Part shown: positions 26,412 through 36,484 of the stretch, piece by piece
Numbering within the stretch: the stretch's first letter is position 1
Layout: each line of letters starts with the position of its first letter
Assembly: GCF_003337485.1 (NCBI RefSeq)
Contig: NZ_QPJJ01000001.1
Location: 429,385 to 493,384, forward strand
DNA from: Saliterribacillus persicus
Lineage (GTDB): Bacteria > Bacillota > Bacilli > Bacillales > Amphibacillaceae
DNA length: 64,000 bases
Reading direction: 5' to 3'
Program-made: the position numbers and the translations under genes
The notes under the pieces: generated by a model
Seen by the model: only the letters and a program-made list of their open reading frames with translations
Told to the model about the DNA's origin: nothing
Databases searched by the model: none

Positions 26412-26429
26412 TAAGCCTTAAGGCGTAAT
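26412..26429 (-). promoter_or_regulatory. Candidate LiaR operator
   Basis: A perfect 10-bp palindrome GCCTTAAGGC (26416-26425) in a longer imperfect dyad CTAAGCCTT/AAGGCGTAA. Its centre lies about 68 bp before the start point expected from the promoter above, near the place where LiaR binds at B. subtilis PliaI. The LiaR consensus was not checked. Confidence 0.4.
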
Positions 26430-26513
26430 TTAGATAAGACTGTGTGCTTTTCCTTTACACGCAATACTAGTATTCTATTTTGTATAAGTAAGTTAACGAA
26501 GGAGTTTTAGAAA

Positions 26514-27329
26514 ATGGCCGCCTATTTTATCGAGCTCAGTCCTGTTTTACAAGCATTTATTTTTACGCTATTTACATGGGGAATGACCGCTCTTGGAGCT
26601 GCACTTGTCTTTACAACTAAGACAATGAACGAAAAACTATTGGATTCCATGCTAGGCTTCGCCGGCGGTGTCATGATCGCTGCAAGCTTCTGGTCCCTCC
26701 TCTCACCAGCTATTGAGATGGCAGAACAAGACAGTCTTCCGGCATGGGTGCCTGCTGCAATTGGCTTTATGTCAGGGGCAATATTTCTTTGGGCAGTGGA
26801 TAAATTGATTCCTCACTTACATCCAAATTCAAATATGAAGGATGCAGAAGGGATTCAACCTGCGAAAAGAAAAAGAAGTACCTTACTTGTTTTAGCAATT
26901 ACCTTGCATAATATCCCAGAAGGCTTAGCAATTGGGGTTGCATTCGGGGCAGTAGCGCAAGGTCTGCCAACTGCTTCATTAGGTGCCGCGATCACCTTAG
27001 CCATAGGAATTGGAATACAAAATTTACCGGAGGGCACGGCAGTTTCTATGCCGCTTCGACGTGAAGGGATGTCTAGAAGGAAAAGCTTTTTATATGGACA
27101 ATTCTCTGGAATGGTCGAGCCTATTGCAGCAGTAATAGGGGTTTTGGCTGTAACAATGATGGAGCCATTGCTTCCTTTTGCTTTAAGCTTTGCAGCAGGT
27201 GCAATGATATTTGTGGTTGCAGAAGAAGTAATTCCAGCTTCACAGGAAAATGGAAACAAAGACTTAGCTGCAATGAGTTTAATGATTGGTTTCACCATCA
27301 TGATGATATTAGATGTAGCACTGGGCTAG
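26514..27329 (+). CDS. zupT: ZIP-family metal transporter (ZupT type)
   Basis: Membrane transporter for zinc and other divalent metals into the cytoplasm. 271 residues with eight membrane helices. The metal-binding helices are plain: [19 protein letters not shown] near 125 and [20 protein letters not shown] near 165, plus [15 protein letters not shown] near 235. A cytoplasmic loop with HLHPNS lies between helices 3 and 4, a usual histidine-bearing loop. GAAGGAG ribosome site. A perfect 12-bp palindrome AATACTAGTATT at 26463-26474, 40 nt upstream, might be an operator. Metal preference cannot be read directly. Confidence 0.92.
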   Translation: MAAYFIELSPVLQAFIFTLFTWGMTALGAALVFTTKTMNEKLLDSMLGFAGGVMIAASFWSLLSPAIEMAEQDSLPAWVPAAIGFMSGAIFLWAVDKLIPHLHPNSNMKDAEGIQPAKRKRSTLLVLAITLHNIPEGLAIGVAFGAVAQGLPTASLGAAITLAIGIGIQNLPEGTAVSMPLRREGMSRRKSFLYGQFSGMVEPIAAVIGVLAVTMMEPLLPFALSFAAGAMIFVVAEEVIPASQENGNKDLAAMSLMIGFTIMMILDVALG

Positions 27330-27356
27330 GAGTAAGAAAAACTCCCCTTCTTTTAT
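27330..27356 (+). terminator. Weak terminator after zupT
   Basis: GGAGT-AAGAAAA-ACTCC followed by CCTTCTTTTAT; short stem, so only a probable terminator. Confidence 0.5.
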
Positions 27357-27409
27357 CATAATAAAGCTAAGTAGGAATATACCGTATTTCTCTTATTGAA
27401 TCCATTGAC

Positions 27410-27437
27410 TTGTCAATCTCACAAAGATAAGTATAAT
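27410..27437 (+). promoter_or_regulatory. Promoter of glpP
   Basis: TTGTCA (27410-27415), 16-nt spacer, TATAAT (27432-27437), about 40 nt before the glpP start. Confidence 0.7.
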
Positions 27438-27476
27438 GAACTTGTTTGATCGATGATTTCTATGGAGGTGAGCACA

Positions 27477-28019
27477 TTGACGAAATTAGAAGGCGTACTA
27501 CCAGCAGTAAGAAGCATGAAAGACTTTGAAAGTGTCCTTAGAAGTCATCATGAAAATATTATCTTTTTAGAGTGTAGATTGTCGCAAATTAGCAGTCTTG
27601 TAAAATATACGAAGCAACAAAATAAAAAGGTTTTTATGCATGTTGATCTAATTCAGGGGCTTAAAGTGGATGAATATGGATTAGAATATTTAATTAATGA
27701 TTTGAAGGTCGATGGAATCATTTCTACTAGAGGTAATGTAATTACCACAGCTAAAAAACATAACGTTATTGGTATCCAACGGCTTTTCGCATTAGATAGT
27801 CATGCCATTAATCATAATTTAAAAATTTGTAAGCGAATAAAACCCGATTACATTGAGGTATTACCAGGAATCATTCCAAATATATTAAAGGAAATACACG
27901 AGGAAACAGGCATTCCGGTTATCGCGGGTGGATTAATCCGTACCAAAGAGGACGTCTCTCATGCATTAAACGGTGGCGCAACTGCCATTACAACCTCCAA
28001 TAAAGATCTTTGGTCATAA
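27477..28019 (+). CDS. glpP: Glycerol-uptake operon antiterminator GlpP
   Basis: RNA-binding antiterminator that, with glycerol 3-phosphate, lets transcription pass terminators in the leaders of glycerol genes. 180 residues with a TIM-barrel-like fold: HVDLIQGLKVDEYGLEYL, VDGIISTRGNVITTAKK, IQRLFALDS and the phosphate-binding IPVIAGGLIRTKEDV and GGATAITTSN. The frame is open from 27453, but GGAGGTGA is spaced for the TTG at 27477. glpK and glpD follow downstream, each with its own terminator-containing leader, the expected targets. Confidence 0.93.
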   Translation: MTKLEGVLPAVRSMKDFESVLRSHHENIIFLECRLSQISSLVKYTKQQNKKVFMHVDLIQGLKVDEYGLEYLINDLKVDGIISTRGNVITTAKKHNVIGIQRLFALDSHAINHNLKICKRIKPDYIEVLPGIIPNILKEIHEETGIPVIAGGLIRTKEDVSHALNGGATAITTSNKDLWS

Positions 28020-28067
28020 TATTCGAATAGTTACTCTAAAAAAGGAAGATATAATTGTGAACATTTG

Positions 28068-28096
28068 TTGACGATAATTCCACAAAAGATTATAAT
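28068..28096 (+). promoter_or_regulatory. SigA promoter of glpK
   Basis: TTGACG (28068-28073), 17-nt spacer, TATAAT (28091-28096). Transcription from here passes through the leader terminator before glpK. Confidence 0.85.
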
Positions 28097-28130
28097 CTTA
28101 GTTAAGTTAATATTTTGTGACGAGATGCGG

Positions 28131-28183
28131 AGACACACTATTATCTTTGATTTTTTCAAAGAACTTTAGTCGTGTCTTTTTTT
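28131..28183 (+). terminator. Leader terminator before glpK (GlpP target)
   Basis: Outer stem AGACAC-ACTA with TAGT-C-GTGTCT, inner stem CTTTGA/TCAAAG, then TTTTTTT. It lies about 30 nt after the likely start point and 150 nt before glpK, so it is a regulatory terminator overcome by GlpP rather than the end of glpP. The glpP stop is 110 nt earlier with a promoter between. Confidence 0.82.
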
Positions 28184-28309
28184 ATGCTTTTTACAAACTT
28201 AAACGTTTTAAAAGTTGGTTTATTAAACACTAATAAAGGTGAACATAAACCATTCACTATCCAAAAGAGAACAAAGCATAATGGGGATATCCCTATTTTC
28301 AGTTCTTAA

Positions 28310-29827
<1,518 letters not shown>

Positions 29828-29917
29828 GTTGATGATAGGAGACTGGGGTGTATACCTTCCTTTCCCCTACTCCTCATGCTATACTAAATACAAGTTAATA
29901 ACTCGGTTGGAGAATAG

Positions 29918-29984
29918 AGAGACCACATTAATCAATTGCTATGTGTACGATATAGACAATTGATTATTTGTGGTCTCTTTTTGT
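29918..29984 (+). terminator. Leader terminator before glpD (second GlpP target)
   Basis: Long stem-loop: AGAGACCACA (29918-29927) pairs exactly with TGTGGTCTCT (29969-29978), with inner AATCAATTG/CAATTGATT, followed by TTTTTG. It lies between glpK and glpD; a TATACT -10-like box at 29880-29885 suggests a separate glpD promoter. B. subtilis glpD has the same arrangement under GlpP. Confidence 0.85.
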
Positions 29985-30036
29985 TTTTCTAACGGAGATA
30001 ACCATATTAATAGAAAAAAACGAAAGGGACGATCGT

Positions 30037-31698
30037 ATGGAATTTTCAAGTTTACGAAGAAAAAATATGAAACAAAAAATGCAAGACGAAGCTTTAGATG
30101 TGCTTGTAATAGGTGGAGGAATAACCGGTGCTGGTATTGCCTTGGATGCCGTTACCCGTGGAATGAAAGCAGCTGTTGTAGAAATGCAAGACTTTGCTGC
30201 TGGCACTTCCAGCAGGTCCACAAAATTAGTGCACGGTGGTCTTCGCTATTTAAAACAATTTGAATTCAAGGTTGTTGCAGAAGTTGGTAAAGAACGTGCT
30301 ATCGTATACGAAAACGGACCACATGTAACCACTCCCGAATGGATGATGCTTCCCTTTTATAAAGGTGGAACGTTTGGTCCTTTAACAACCAACATTGGTC
30401 TAATGATGTATGATTTTCTAGCTGGCGTCAAAAAGAGTGAACGTAGAAAAATGTTCTCTTCAGATGTTGCAATGGACCGGGAACCTACACTAAAAAAAGA
30501 TGGATTAAAAGGTGCTGGCTATTATGTAGAATATAAAACAGATGATGCCCGTCTTACACTTGAAGTAATGAAAAAAGCTGTAGAAAAGGGTGCTCTTGCC
30601 TTAAATTACCTGCAAGTGACAGAGCTTTTATATAAAGAAGGAAAAGTAGTTGGCGTAAAAGTATTAGATTTAATTGATAATACTACTACAGAAATATTTG
30701 CAAAGAAGATTGTAAATGCAGCTGGACCGTGGGTAGATACGCTAAGAGAAAAAGACGGCTCTAAAAAAGGAAAGACTTTACGACTTACGAAAGGGATACA
30801 TCTTGTTTTTGACGGAGAGAGGTTCCCATTAAAACAAGCCATCTACTTTGATACACCGGACGGACGAATGGTTTTCGCAATCCCACGCGAAGGAAAAACT
30901 TACGTTGGGACAACTGATACCGTTTATACCGGAAACATCGCGCGTCCACAGATGACTGTTCAAGACAGGGATTACGTAATAGATGCGATTAACTTCATGT
31001 TCCCAAAAGTGAAAATTACAGCATCTGATGTAGAATCTAGCTGGGCTGGATTACGTCCATTAATCCATGAAGAGGGTAAGTCTCCATCAGATATTTCACG
31101 TAAGGATGAGATTTTTATTTCTGAGTCAGGATTTATATCGATTGCTGGCGGTAAGCTGACTGGTTATCGTAAAATGGCTGAGAGTATCATTGACCTTGTT
31201 GCCAAGAACTTGCATCAAACAGAGAACCGTCAGTATCCAGCTACCCAAACAAAACACCTTCCTCTATCTGGTGGTGAAGTTGGCGGTTCTGCAGAGTTTG
31301 AACGGTTTGTTACACAAAAACTAACAGAGGCAAAAGAGATTGGACTAGCTACTTTTGCTGCTGAGGGATTAATTAGAAGATACGGCTCCAATATTGACAT
31401 TATTTTGAATATTTATAAAAATAACAAGGGAACTTCTGATACAACAGCCCTGGATCCTACGCTGTTTGCTGTGTTAGAGTATTCGATTAATTACGAGTTA
31501 GCCTATACGCCTGCTGACTTCTTCATTCGCAGAACTGGTGCTTTGTTCTTTGATATTAACTGGGTACATGCAAACAAAGAACCCGTTATCGATTACATGG
31601 CGAAGAAATTCGGCTGGTCTGACGAAACAAAAGAAAACTATACCAACGAACTCGACCAGCTACTTTTTGAGGCTAAAAACCCAGTAGAGAGTGAATAA
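30037..31698 (+). CDS. glpD: Aerobic glycerol-3-phosphate dehydrogenase
   Basis: Membrane-associated FAD enzyme that oxidises glycerol 3-phosphate to dihydroxyacetone phosphate and passes electrons to quinone. 553 residues: FAD dinucleotide fold LVIGGGITGAGIALDAVTRG near 25, then TSSRSTKLVHGGLRYLKQ near 60, YVGTTDTVYTG near 300, SSWAGLRPLIHEEGKSPSD near 335 and SGFISIAGGKLTGYRKMAE near 365; C-terminal DAO_C region to the end. The frame is open from 29968 inside the leader terminator, but AAAGGGACGATCGT precedes the ATG at 30037. Third member of the glp group. Confidence 0.97.
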   Translation: MEFSSLRRKNMKQKMQDEALDVLVIGGGITGAGIALDAVTRGMKAAVVEMQDFAAGTSSRSTKLVHGGLRYLKQFEFKVVAEVGKERAIVYENGPHVTTPEWMMLPFYKGGTFGPLTTNIGLMMYDFLAGVKKSERRKMFSSDVAMDREPTLKKDGLKGAGYYVEYKTDDARLTLEVMKKAVEKGALALNYLQVTELLYKEGKVVGVKVLDLIDNTTTEIFAKKIVNAAGPWVDTLREKDGSKKGKTLRLTKGIHLVFDGERFPLKQAIYFDTPDGRMVFAIPREGKTYVGTTDTVYTGNIARPQMTVQDRDYVIDAINFMFPKVKITASDVESSWAGLRPLIHEEGKSPSDISRKDEIFISESGFISIAGGKLTGYRKMAESIIDLVAKNLHQTENRQYPATQTKHLPLSGGEVGGSAEFERFVTQKLTEAKEIGLATFAAEGLIRRYGSNIDIILNIYKNNKGTSDTTALDPTLFAVLEYSINYELAYTPADFFIRRTGALFFDINWVHANKEPVIDYMAKKFGWSDETKENYTNELDQLLFEAKNPVESE

Positions 31699-31903
31699 TT
31701 TTTAATGAAAGGTACGTTCGTTCTTCAAGCTATGCGTTTTTTATCGAGGCAAAATAGGATTGATTCGCCTTATCTTGCTAAGATTAGGTTAAAGAGAACC
31801 CTGTATAAGTCTCGCTGAAAAATATAGTTGGAGTACCTATTTATAATCTCTAAGTTAATAAAGCTAAAAAAAATTAAGATTGAAGCTTATTTACATTTTA
31901 AGA

Positions 31904-31944
31904 AAAAGCGATACTTCCGATTAAAGGGGAAGTATCACTTTTTT
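31904..31944. terminator. Terminator between glpD and the convergent AHAS-like gene
   Basis: GATACTTCC / GGAAGTATC stem with A-run before and TTTTTT after, usable on both strands. The whole 31826-31944 stretch resembles the stretch at 38040-38133 after uxaA. Confidence 0.82.
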
Positions 31945-31986
31945 ATTTGAATTTCATTGAAAGTTTTATAGACTACGCTAAGTACT

Positions 31987-33660
31987 CTACTGGTTCTTCT
32001 CTACTTCCTCTCCTAGTGCGTCTGTGTTATTGCCTCCAGGAGGAACTATTGGGTAGACATTTTGTTCATCCTCAATGGTAAATTCCATCACCACAGGTCC
32101 TTGTATACTAAATGCCTTCTCTATAACAGTTTTAGCCTCTGTTAAACTTTTTGCTCGGTAACCTTTTGCACCATAGCTCTCAGCTAAGGTCACATAATCA
32201 GGTGAAGTAATTTTCACTTGTGAATAATTTCGTTCATAAAAGAGTTGCTGCCATTGACGAACCATACCAAGATAACCATTTTTCAAAATAGCAATTTTAA
32301 TATTCAAACGATAACGTACAGCAGTCAATAGTTCTTGAATATTCATTTGAATACTTCCATCTCCGGTCACACATATTATTTCTTGAGTGGGAGAAGCCAT
32401 TGCACCACCAATTGCTGCAGGAAGGCCATATCCCATCGTACCAAAACCACCTGATGTAAGAAAACGTCGTGGCTCTTGAAAAGGATAATGATGGGCCGTC
32501 CACATTTGATGCTGTCCTACATCCGTTGCCACTATGGCATTAGACGAGCTATGGTGATGAAGTAATTTTATTATTTTATCTGGTCCAATACGTTTATTTT
32601 TAGGTTCATGAAAACCAGCTGATTTTTTACTCCAACTCGCTGATTTTTCCAACCATTCGGAGTTTGCTTGTGAGAAGCTATGTCTATTAACCAACTCTAG
32701 AACTTGTTTTATGTCTCCTATTACAGGATAATCTATTAAGACTCGTTTGTTTATCTCAGATGGATCAATATCTACGTGAATCTTTTTAGAATTTGGGGAA
32801 AAACCATTCGTATTCCCTGTAATTCGATCACTAAAGCGAACGCCTAAACAAATCAATAAATCTGCCTTATGTACTGCACGATTCGCAGCAAAGGTCCCAT
32901 GCATTCCTACCATCCCTAAGTGAAGGGGATGATTTTTATCTATGACTCCTAGTCCCATTAAAGTACTTACAAACGGAATAGACGTTCTTTCTATAAATTG
33001 AAGTAATGCAGTGCTAGCTCCTGAGATCAGAGCACCACCACCAACAAGTAAAACAGGCCTTTTCGATTCGTTTATTACACGAATTAACTTTTCAATAAGC
33101 TTTGGAGAAATCTTTTTAGGTGTTAATGGTAATCTATTTTCTTGTTTTTCTACATTTTGAACTACACTTGAGTCATATAGAATAGAACTTGGATAATCTA
33201 AAACAACTACTCCTGGACGATCACTAATTGCAATAGTTATAGCATCACTTGCCATAGAGATCAGATCAGTGATCGACTTGGCAGTAAAACTATATTTTGA
33301 ACTTGCTTTTGTCATTCCACTTACGTTTAATTGTTCATTTACATTATTACTTGGGTGTTGGACAAAAACAACTAACGGTACAGAATCCAATTGCGCTGTC
33401 CCTATACCAGTTACTGCATTTGTGAAGCCGTATTCAGTTGTAATAAAAGCGATCCCAACTTTCCCTGTGGCTCTACTATACCCATCTGCAGCATGAATAA
33501 CAGCTTGTTCATGCGTAAGTTGAATCTGATCAAAGGGTGACTCCTTACTAAACAAAGTCGGTTGCTTGTTTGGTTGAAATATTACGGAAATTTGCTCCTG
33601 TATCAAAACTTGGCATAAAACGTCCAACCCCGTTTGTTTTTTATTCATTAATTGTTCCAT
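31987..33660 (-). CDS. Divergent acetolactate-synthase-like ThDP enzyme (IlvB family), without small subunit
   Basis: 557-residue thiamin-diphosphate enzyme with the three-domain layout of acetohydroxyacid synthase large subunits. The ThDP-binding GDGSIQMNIQELLTAV near 425 and the NGYLGMVRQWQQLFY after it are almost canonical, as is the FAD-region RFSDRITGNTNG near 275 and the catalytic Glu in THEQAVIHAADGY. The N-terminal active-site loops are not: the usual GYPGG is replaced by QPNKQ and SGPGATN by TEYGFTN. There is no ilvN next to it and no other branched-chain gene. It may be a paralogue with another 2-ketoacid substrate; biosynthetic IlvB is possible but less likely. ATG behind AAAGGGGTAGTGGG. 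Confidence 0.75.
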   Translation of the reverse strand: MEQLMNKKQTGLDVLCQVLIQEQISVIFQPNKQPTLFSKESPFDQIQLTHEQAVIHAADGYSRATGKVGIAFITTEYGFTNAVTGIGTAQLDSVPLVVFVQHPSNNVNEQLNVSGMTKASSKYSFTAKSITDLISMASDAITIAISDRPGVVVLDYPSSILYDSSVVQNVEKQENRLPLTPKKISPKLIEKLIRVINESKRPVLLVGGGALISGASTALLQFIERTSIPFVSTLMGLGVIDKNHPLHLGMVGMHGTFAANRAVHKADLLICLGVRFSDRITGNTNGFSPNSKKIHVDIDPSEINKRVLIDYPVIGDIKQVLELVNRHSFSQANSEWLEKSASWSKKSAGFHEPKNKRIGPDKIIKLLHHHSSSNAIVATDVGQHQMWTAHHYPFQEPRRFLTSGGFGTMGYGLPAAIGGAMASPTQEIICVTGDGSIQMNIQELLTAVRYRLNIKIAILKNGYLGMVRQWQQLFYERNYSQVKITSPDYVTLAESYGAKGYRAKSLTEAKTVIEKAFSIQGPVVMEFTIEDEQNVYPIVPPGGNNTDALGEEVEKNQ

Positions 33661-34061
33661 CCCACTACCCCTTTCATGTATTATCTAATTTTAAATTTTC
33701 TGAAAAATGAATGCTGTGATACTCATCACAAAAAAGAGGGTAATATTTATTTCTCCTTTTTTAACAAACCTAATTTTTCACCTCAGCAAATTTCTAAATA
33801 ATTATCACTTACTTTATTCATCCAATATTTTATTTTTATTGATCAGTAATACTTGTCTGTTTCATCTTTACAACATTAAAAATTGTTTTCAGGGCATATA
33901 AAAAGCCCAGTAATAGCTAGATTTATGCTATTACTGGACTTTGACAAATAATGATCAAGATTACGGCATTTTAAATTAGAATTTAAAATTTTTCATATTA
34001 ATAAATTACATCCATTCACAACACTCCTTTGACTTTGTATACATTAATTCGAAGAAGAATG
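33661..34061. other. Intergenic region between AHAS-like gene and mscL
   Basis: 400 bp, AT rich. The right half holds the mscL terminator (33901-33942). The left half must contain the promoter of the AHAS-like gene; no clear hexamers, no T-box and no credible small gene seen. Confidence 0.4.
33901..33942 (-). terminator. Terminator on the mscL side
   Basis: Perfect 11-bp stem CCAGTAATAGC / GCTATTACTGG with extension, followed on the minus strand by GCTTTTTAT. Lies about 120 nt past the mscL stop. Confidence 0.8.
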
Positions 34062-34556
34062 TTATTTTATTCTAAGTATTGGTTTACCGCTTCGCTCCCG
34101 ATTATCTGATTCCTCCTTAAGTGATGAGGAACAATTTGGGCAAATAATAGCTTGAGTAGGAATGGGTGTACAACAGAATGGACATTCTTTTTTTGTCATT
34201 GCGTCTAGGGGGTGCTGATGTGGTTTTTTCCAGCGATTAATTTGACGAATTACGATAAATACAACAAATAACACGATCATAAAACGCACGGTCGCTGTAA
34301 TGAATAGGCCATAATTAACAGTAACAGCTCCAGCTTCCTTGGCATCTGCTAGCGAAGAATAGTGCTTTCCATTTAAAGTGATATGCAAATTCTCGAAATT
34401 CATTTTGGAGTAAAGAATTCCAATTGGCGGTAGTAGAATGTCTTTAACAAGTGAATCAATGAAACCACTAAATGCAGCTCCTAACACTACACCCACCCCC
34501 ATATCCACCGCGCTTCCTTTCATCGTAAATTGACGAAATTCATGTAAAAGACCCAT
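34062..34556 (-). CDS. mscL: Large-conductance mechanosensitive channel with C-terminal zinc ribbon
   Basis: Pentameric membrane channel that opens on osmotic down-shock. 164 residues: N-terminal EFRQFTMKGSAVDMGVGVVL with first helix, LVKDILLPPIG, periplasmic loop, second helix (about 85-110). After the usual MscL end there is a zinc-ribbon-like segment ECPFCCTPIPTQAIICPNCS (two CxxC pairs, about residues 124-143) and a basic tail. Zinc-ribbon MscL proteins occur in several phyla but most Bacillus MscL lack it. AAGGAGGC ribosome site. A channel for rapid solute release fits a salt-adapted host. Confidence 0.93.
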   Translation of the reverse strand: MGLLHEFRQFTMKGSAVDMGVGVVLGAAFSGFIDSLVKDILLPPIGILYSKMNFENLHITLNGKHYSSLADAKEAGAVTVNYGLFITATVRFMIVLFVVFIVIRQINRWKKPHQHPLDAMTKKECPFCCTPIPTQAIICPNCSSSLKEESDNRERSGKPILRIK

Positions 34557-34977
34557 TTTAACAGCCTCCTTCGCTATCCTATTCTATGAGCGTATAGGAC
34601 AAACTATGAAATGATTCTCCCCTACTAAATATCGATAACTTTTTTCAAATTACCTTATTACCTTTTCAAAAAAGAAATATGCATTTTTATGAGCGTAGAA
34701 CATTGAATACTGATCAAGATATTATCTGCCTAGAGGTGTAAAATCTTTTAGATAAACAAATGTATTCGTTTATCTTATACTTGGTACGTTAAATTTTCTT
34801 TACGCAGATTAGACTTCTGCGTTAAAAATTTATCTTTTGTTATCGTACAAAAAAATGACACATCTCCTTTTTCGTTGAGATATCTATGGTTACACTTGTT
34901 TTAAGAAAAAATAGTATGTGAAATTTTTAACAAACATATAGACCAGATAGATCCTTAATGGTAAAATAAGGTTGTAA
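34557..34977. other. Divergent intergenic region with two hairpins
   Basis: Over 400 bp between mscL and uxaB with no credible gene. Two dyads stand out: AGATAAAC/GTTTATCT (34750-34775) and ACGCAGA/TCTGCGT (about 34803-34823, followed by TAAAAATTT). Neither has a strong T-run, and their role is not known. Confidence 0.4.
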
Positions 34978-34996
34978 ATAACAACGTTGTTATAAT
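34978..34996 (+). promoter_or_regulatory. Palindromic operator overlapping the uxaB promoter
   Basis: Perfect 16-bp palindrome ATAACAACGTTGTTAT (34978-34993) whose right arm runs into a TATAAT -10 box (34991-34996). A central CG and this size suit a LacI-family repressor such as ExuR/KdgR-type hexuronate regulators. No such regulator gene lies in the window. Confidence 0.7.
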
Positions 34997-35017
34997 ATTG
35001 CTCGAGGAGGATTGTTA

Positions 35018-36484
35018 ATGAAAAAGTTATCAAAAGAAATTGTTGAAAAACAGATTTACCCAGAACGAGTACTGCAATTTGGTGAAGGAAACTTTTTACG
35101 TGCTTTTGTTGATTGGCAAATTGATGTCATGAATGAAGCAGGTGTTTTTAACGGAAGTGTTGTCGTTGTTCAACCAATTAAACAAGGCTTAGTAAGTAAA
35201 TTAAATCAACAAGATGGCTTATATACAATGCTTTTGAATGGTTATAAGGATGGTTCGCCAGTTAAGGAAAAACGCATTATTCAGTCTATTAGTCGATCTA
35301 TTAATCCCTATGAAAATTTGGAAGACTATCTCGCTTTAGCTAAGCAAAAGGATTTAGAATTTATTTTTTCAAACACAACAGAAGCTGGTATTGTTTTTAA
35401 TGAAAATGACCGGTTAGAGGATGAATTACCAAAATCATTTCCAGCAAAGATAACAGCATTTCTTTACCAACGCTTTTTGCATTTTGATGGTGATGTAAAC
35501 AAAGGTATGACGATTATCCCGTGTGAACTAATTGATCGAAATGGAGACTTCTTAAAAAAATATGTTCTACAATACGCATCATTATGGAAACTTCCAAAAG
35601 CATTTACAGATTGGTTGGAGGAAGCGAACACTTTCTGTTGTAGCTTAGTCGACCGGATTGTACCTGGATATCCTAAAGATAAGGAAGAGTCACTTAAAAA
35701 TGAATTAGGCTATCAAGATGACTTAATGGTAGTTGGCGAATACTATCATCAATGGGTGATTGAAGCTCCAAACTCAGTAAGAAAAAGCTTTCCAGCAGAT
35801 AAGGCAGTGCTGAACACATTGTACGTGGAGGATCTGAATCCTTACCGGACACGTAAAGTGAAAATTTTAAACGGCACACACTCCGCAATGACGCCAGTAG
35901 CTTATCTTGCAGGTATTGATACGGTTAAAGAAGCGGTAGAAGATAAATTAGTTGGATCTTATATCCAATCGCTTCTTTTTGATGAAATTTTGAAGACTAT
36001 TGATTTTCCTGAAAAAGAACTAACTAAGTTTACAGAAGACGTACTTGATCGTTTCCGTAACCCCTATATTCAACATTTCTTAATAAATATTTCATTAAAT
36101 TCTGTAGCAAAATTTGCAACACGCGATTTACCAACATTGTTAGAGTACCATTCTATAAAAAAAGAAATTCCAGAAAAACTAGCTTTTGCTTTTGCTGCCT
36201 TAATCCTCTTCTATCAAGGCAAAAGAGGAGAAGAATCCATTGATCTTAAAGATGATGAAGATGTATTAAGCTTTTTCCAAGAGCAATGGGATAGTTATGA
36301 TGGCTCACAACAAAAAATTTCCCAAATGGTAGGTAATGTTCTTGCACAGGAAAAATGGTGGGGCGAAAACCTTAATACGTATGTTGGACTTAGTGAGAAA
36401 ATAGCTACGCACCTTTATAAAATGGAACAAGAAGGCGTTCGTAAGGCTTTAATAGAATTAATGGGAGCTGAAATAGATGCGTAA
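35018..36484 (+). CDS. uxaB: Tagaturonate reductase (altronate oxidoreductase)
   Basis: NAD-dependent enzyme that interconverts D-tagaturonate and D-altronate in galacturonate breakdown. 488 residues of the mannitol dehydrogenase/UxaB family: ERVLQFGEGNFLRAFVDWQI near 17, EFIFSNTTEAGI, CELIDRNGDFLKKYVLQY, RIVPGYP and the catalytic-lysine region TRKVKILNGTHSAMTPVAY near 285. GAGGAGG is spaced for the ATG at 35018; a TTG two codons before is less likely. Overlaps uxaA by 8 nt. uxaC (uronate isomerase) and an exuT transporter are not here. Confidence 0.94.
   Translation: MKKLSKEIVEKQIYPERVLQFGEGNFLRAFVDWQIDVMNEAGVFNGSVVVVQPIKQGLVSKLNQQDGLYTMLLNGYKDGSPVKEKRIIQSISRSINPYENLEDYLALAKQKDLEFIFSNTTEAGIVFNENDRLEDELPKSFPAKITAFLYQRFLHFDGDVNKGMTIIPCELIDRNGDFLKKYVLQYASLWKLPKAFTDWLEEANTFCCSLVDRIVPGYPKDKEESLKNELGYQDDLMVVGEYYHQWVIEAPNSVRKSFPADKAVLNTLYVEDLNPYRTRKVKILNGTHSAMTPVAYLAGIDTVKEAVEDKLVGSYIQSLLFDEILKTIDFPEKELTKFTEDVLDRFRNPYIQHFLINISLNSVAKFATRDLPTLLEYHSIKKEIPEKLAFAFAALILFYQGKRGEESIDLKDDEDVLSFFQEQWDSYDGSQQKISQMVGNVLAQEKWWGENLNTYVGLSEKIATHLYKMEQEGVRKALIELMGAEIDA

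Noticed and set aside
33707..33901. 64-codon plus-strand frame between the AHAS-like gene and mscL
   Set aside because: Composition is that of random AT-rich DNA, no ribosome site, ends in the terminator.
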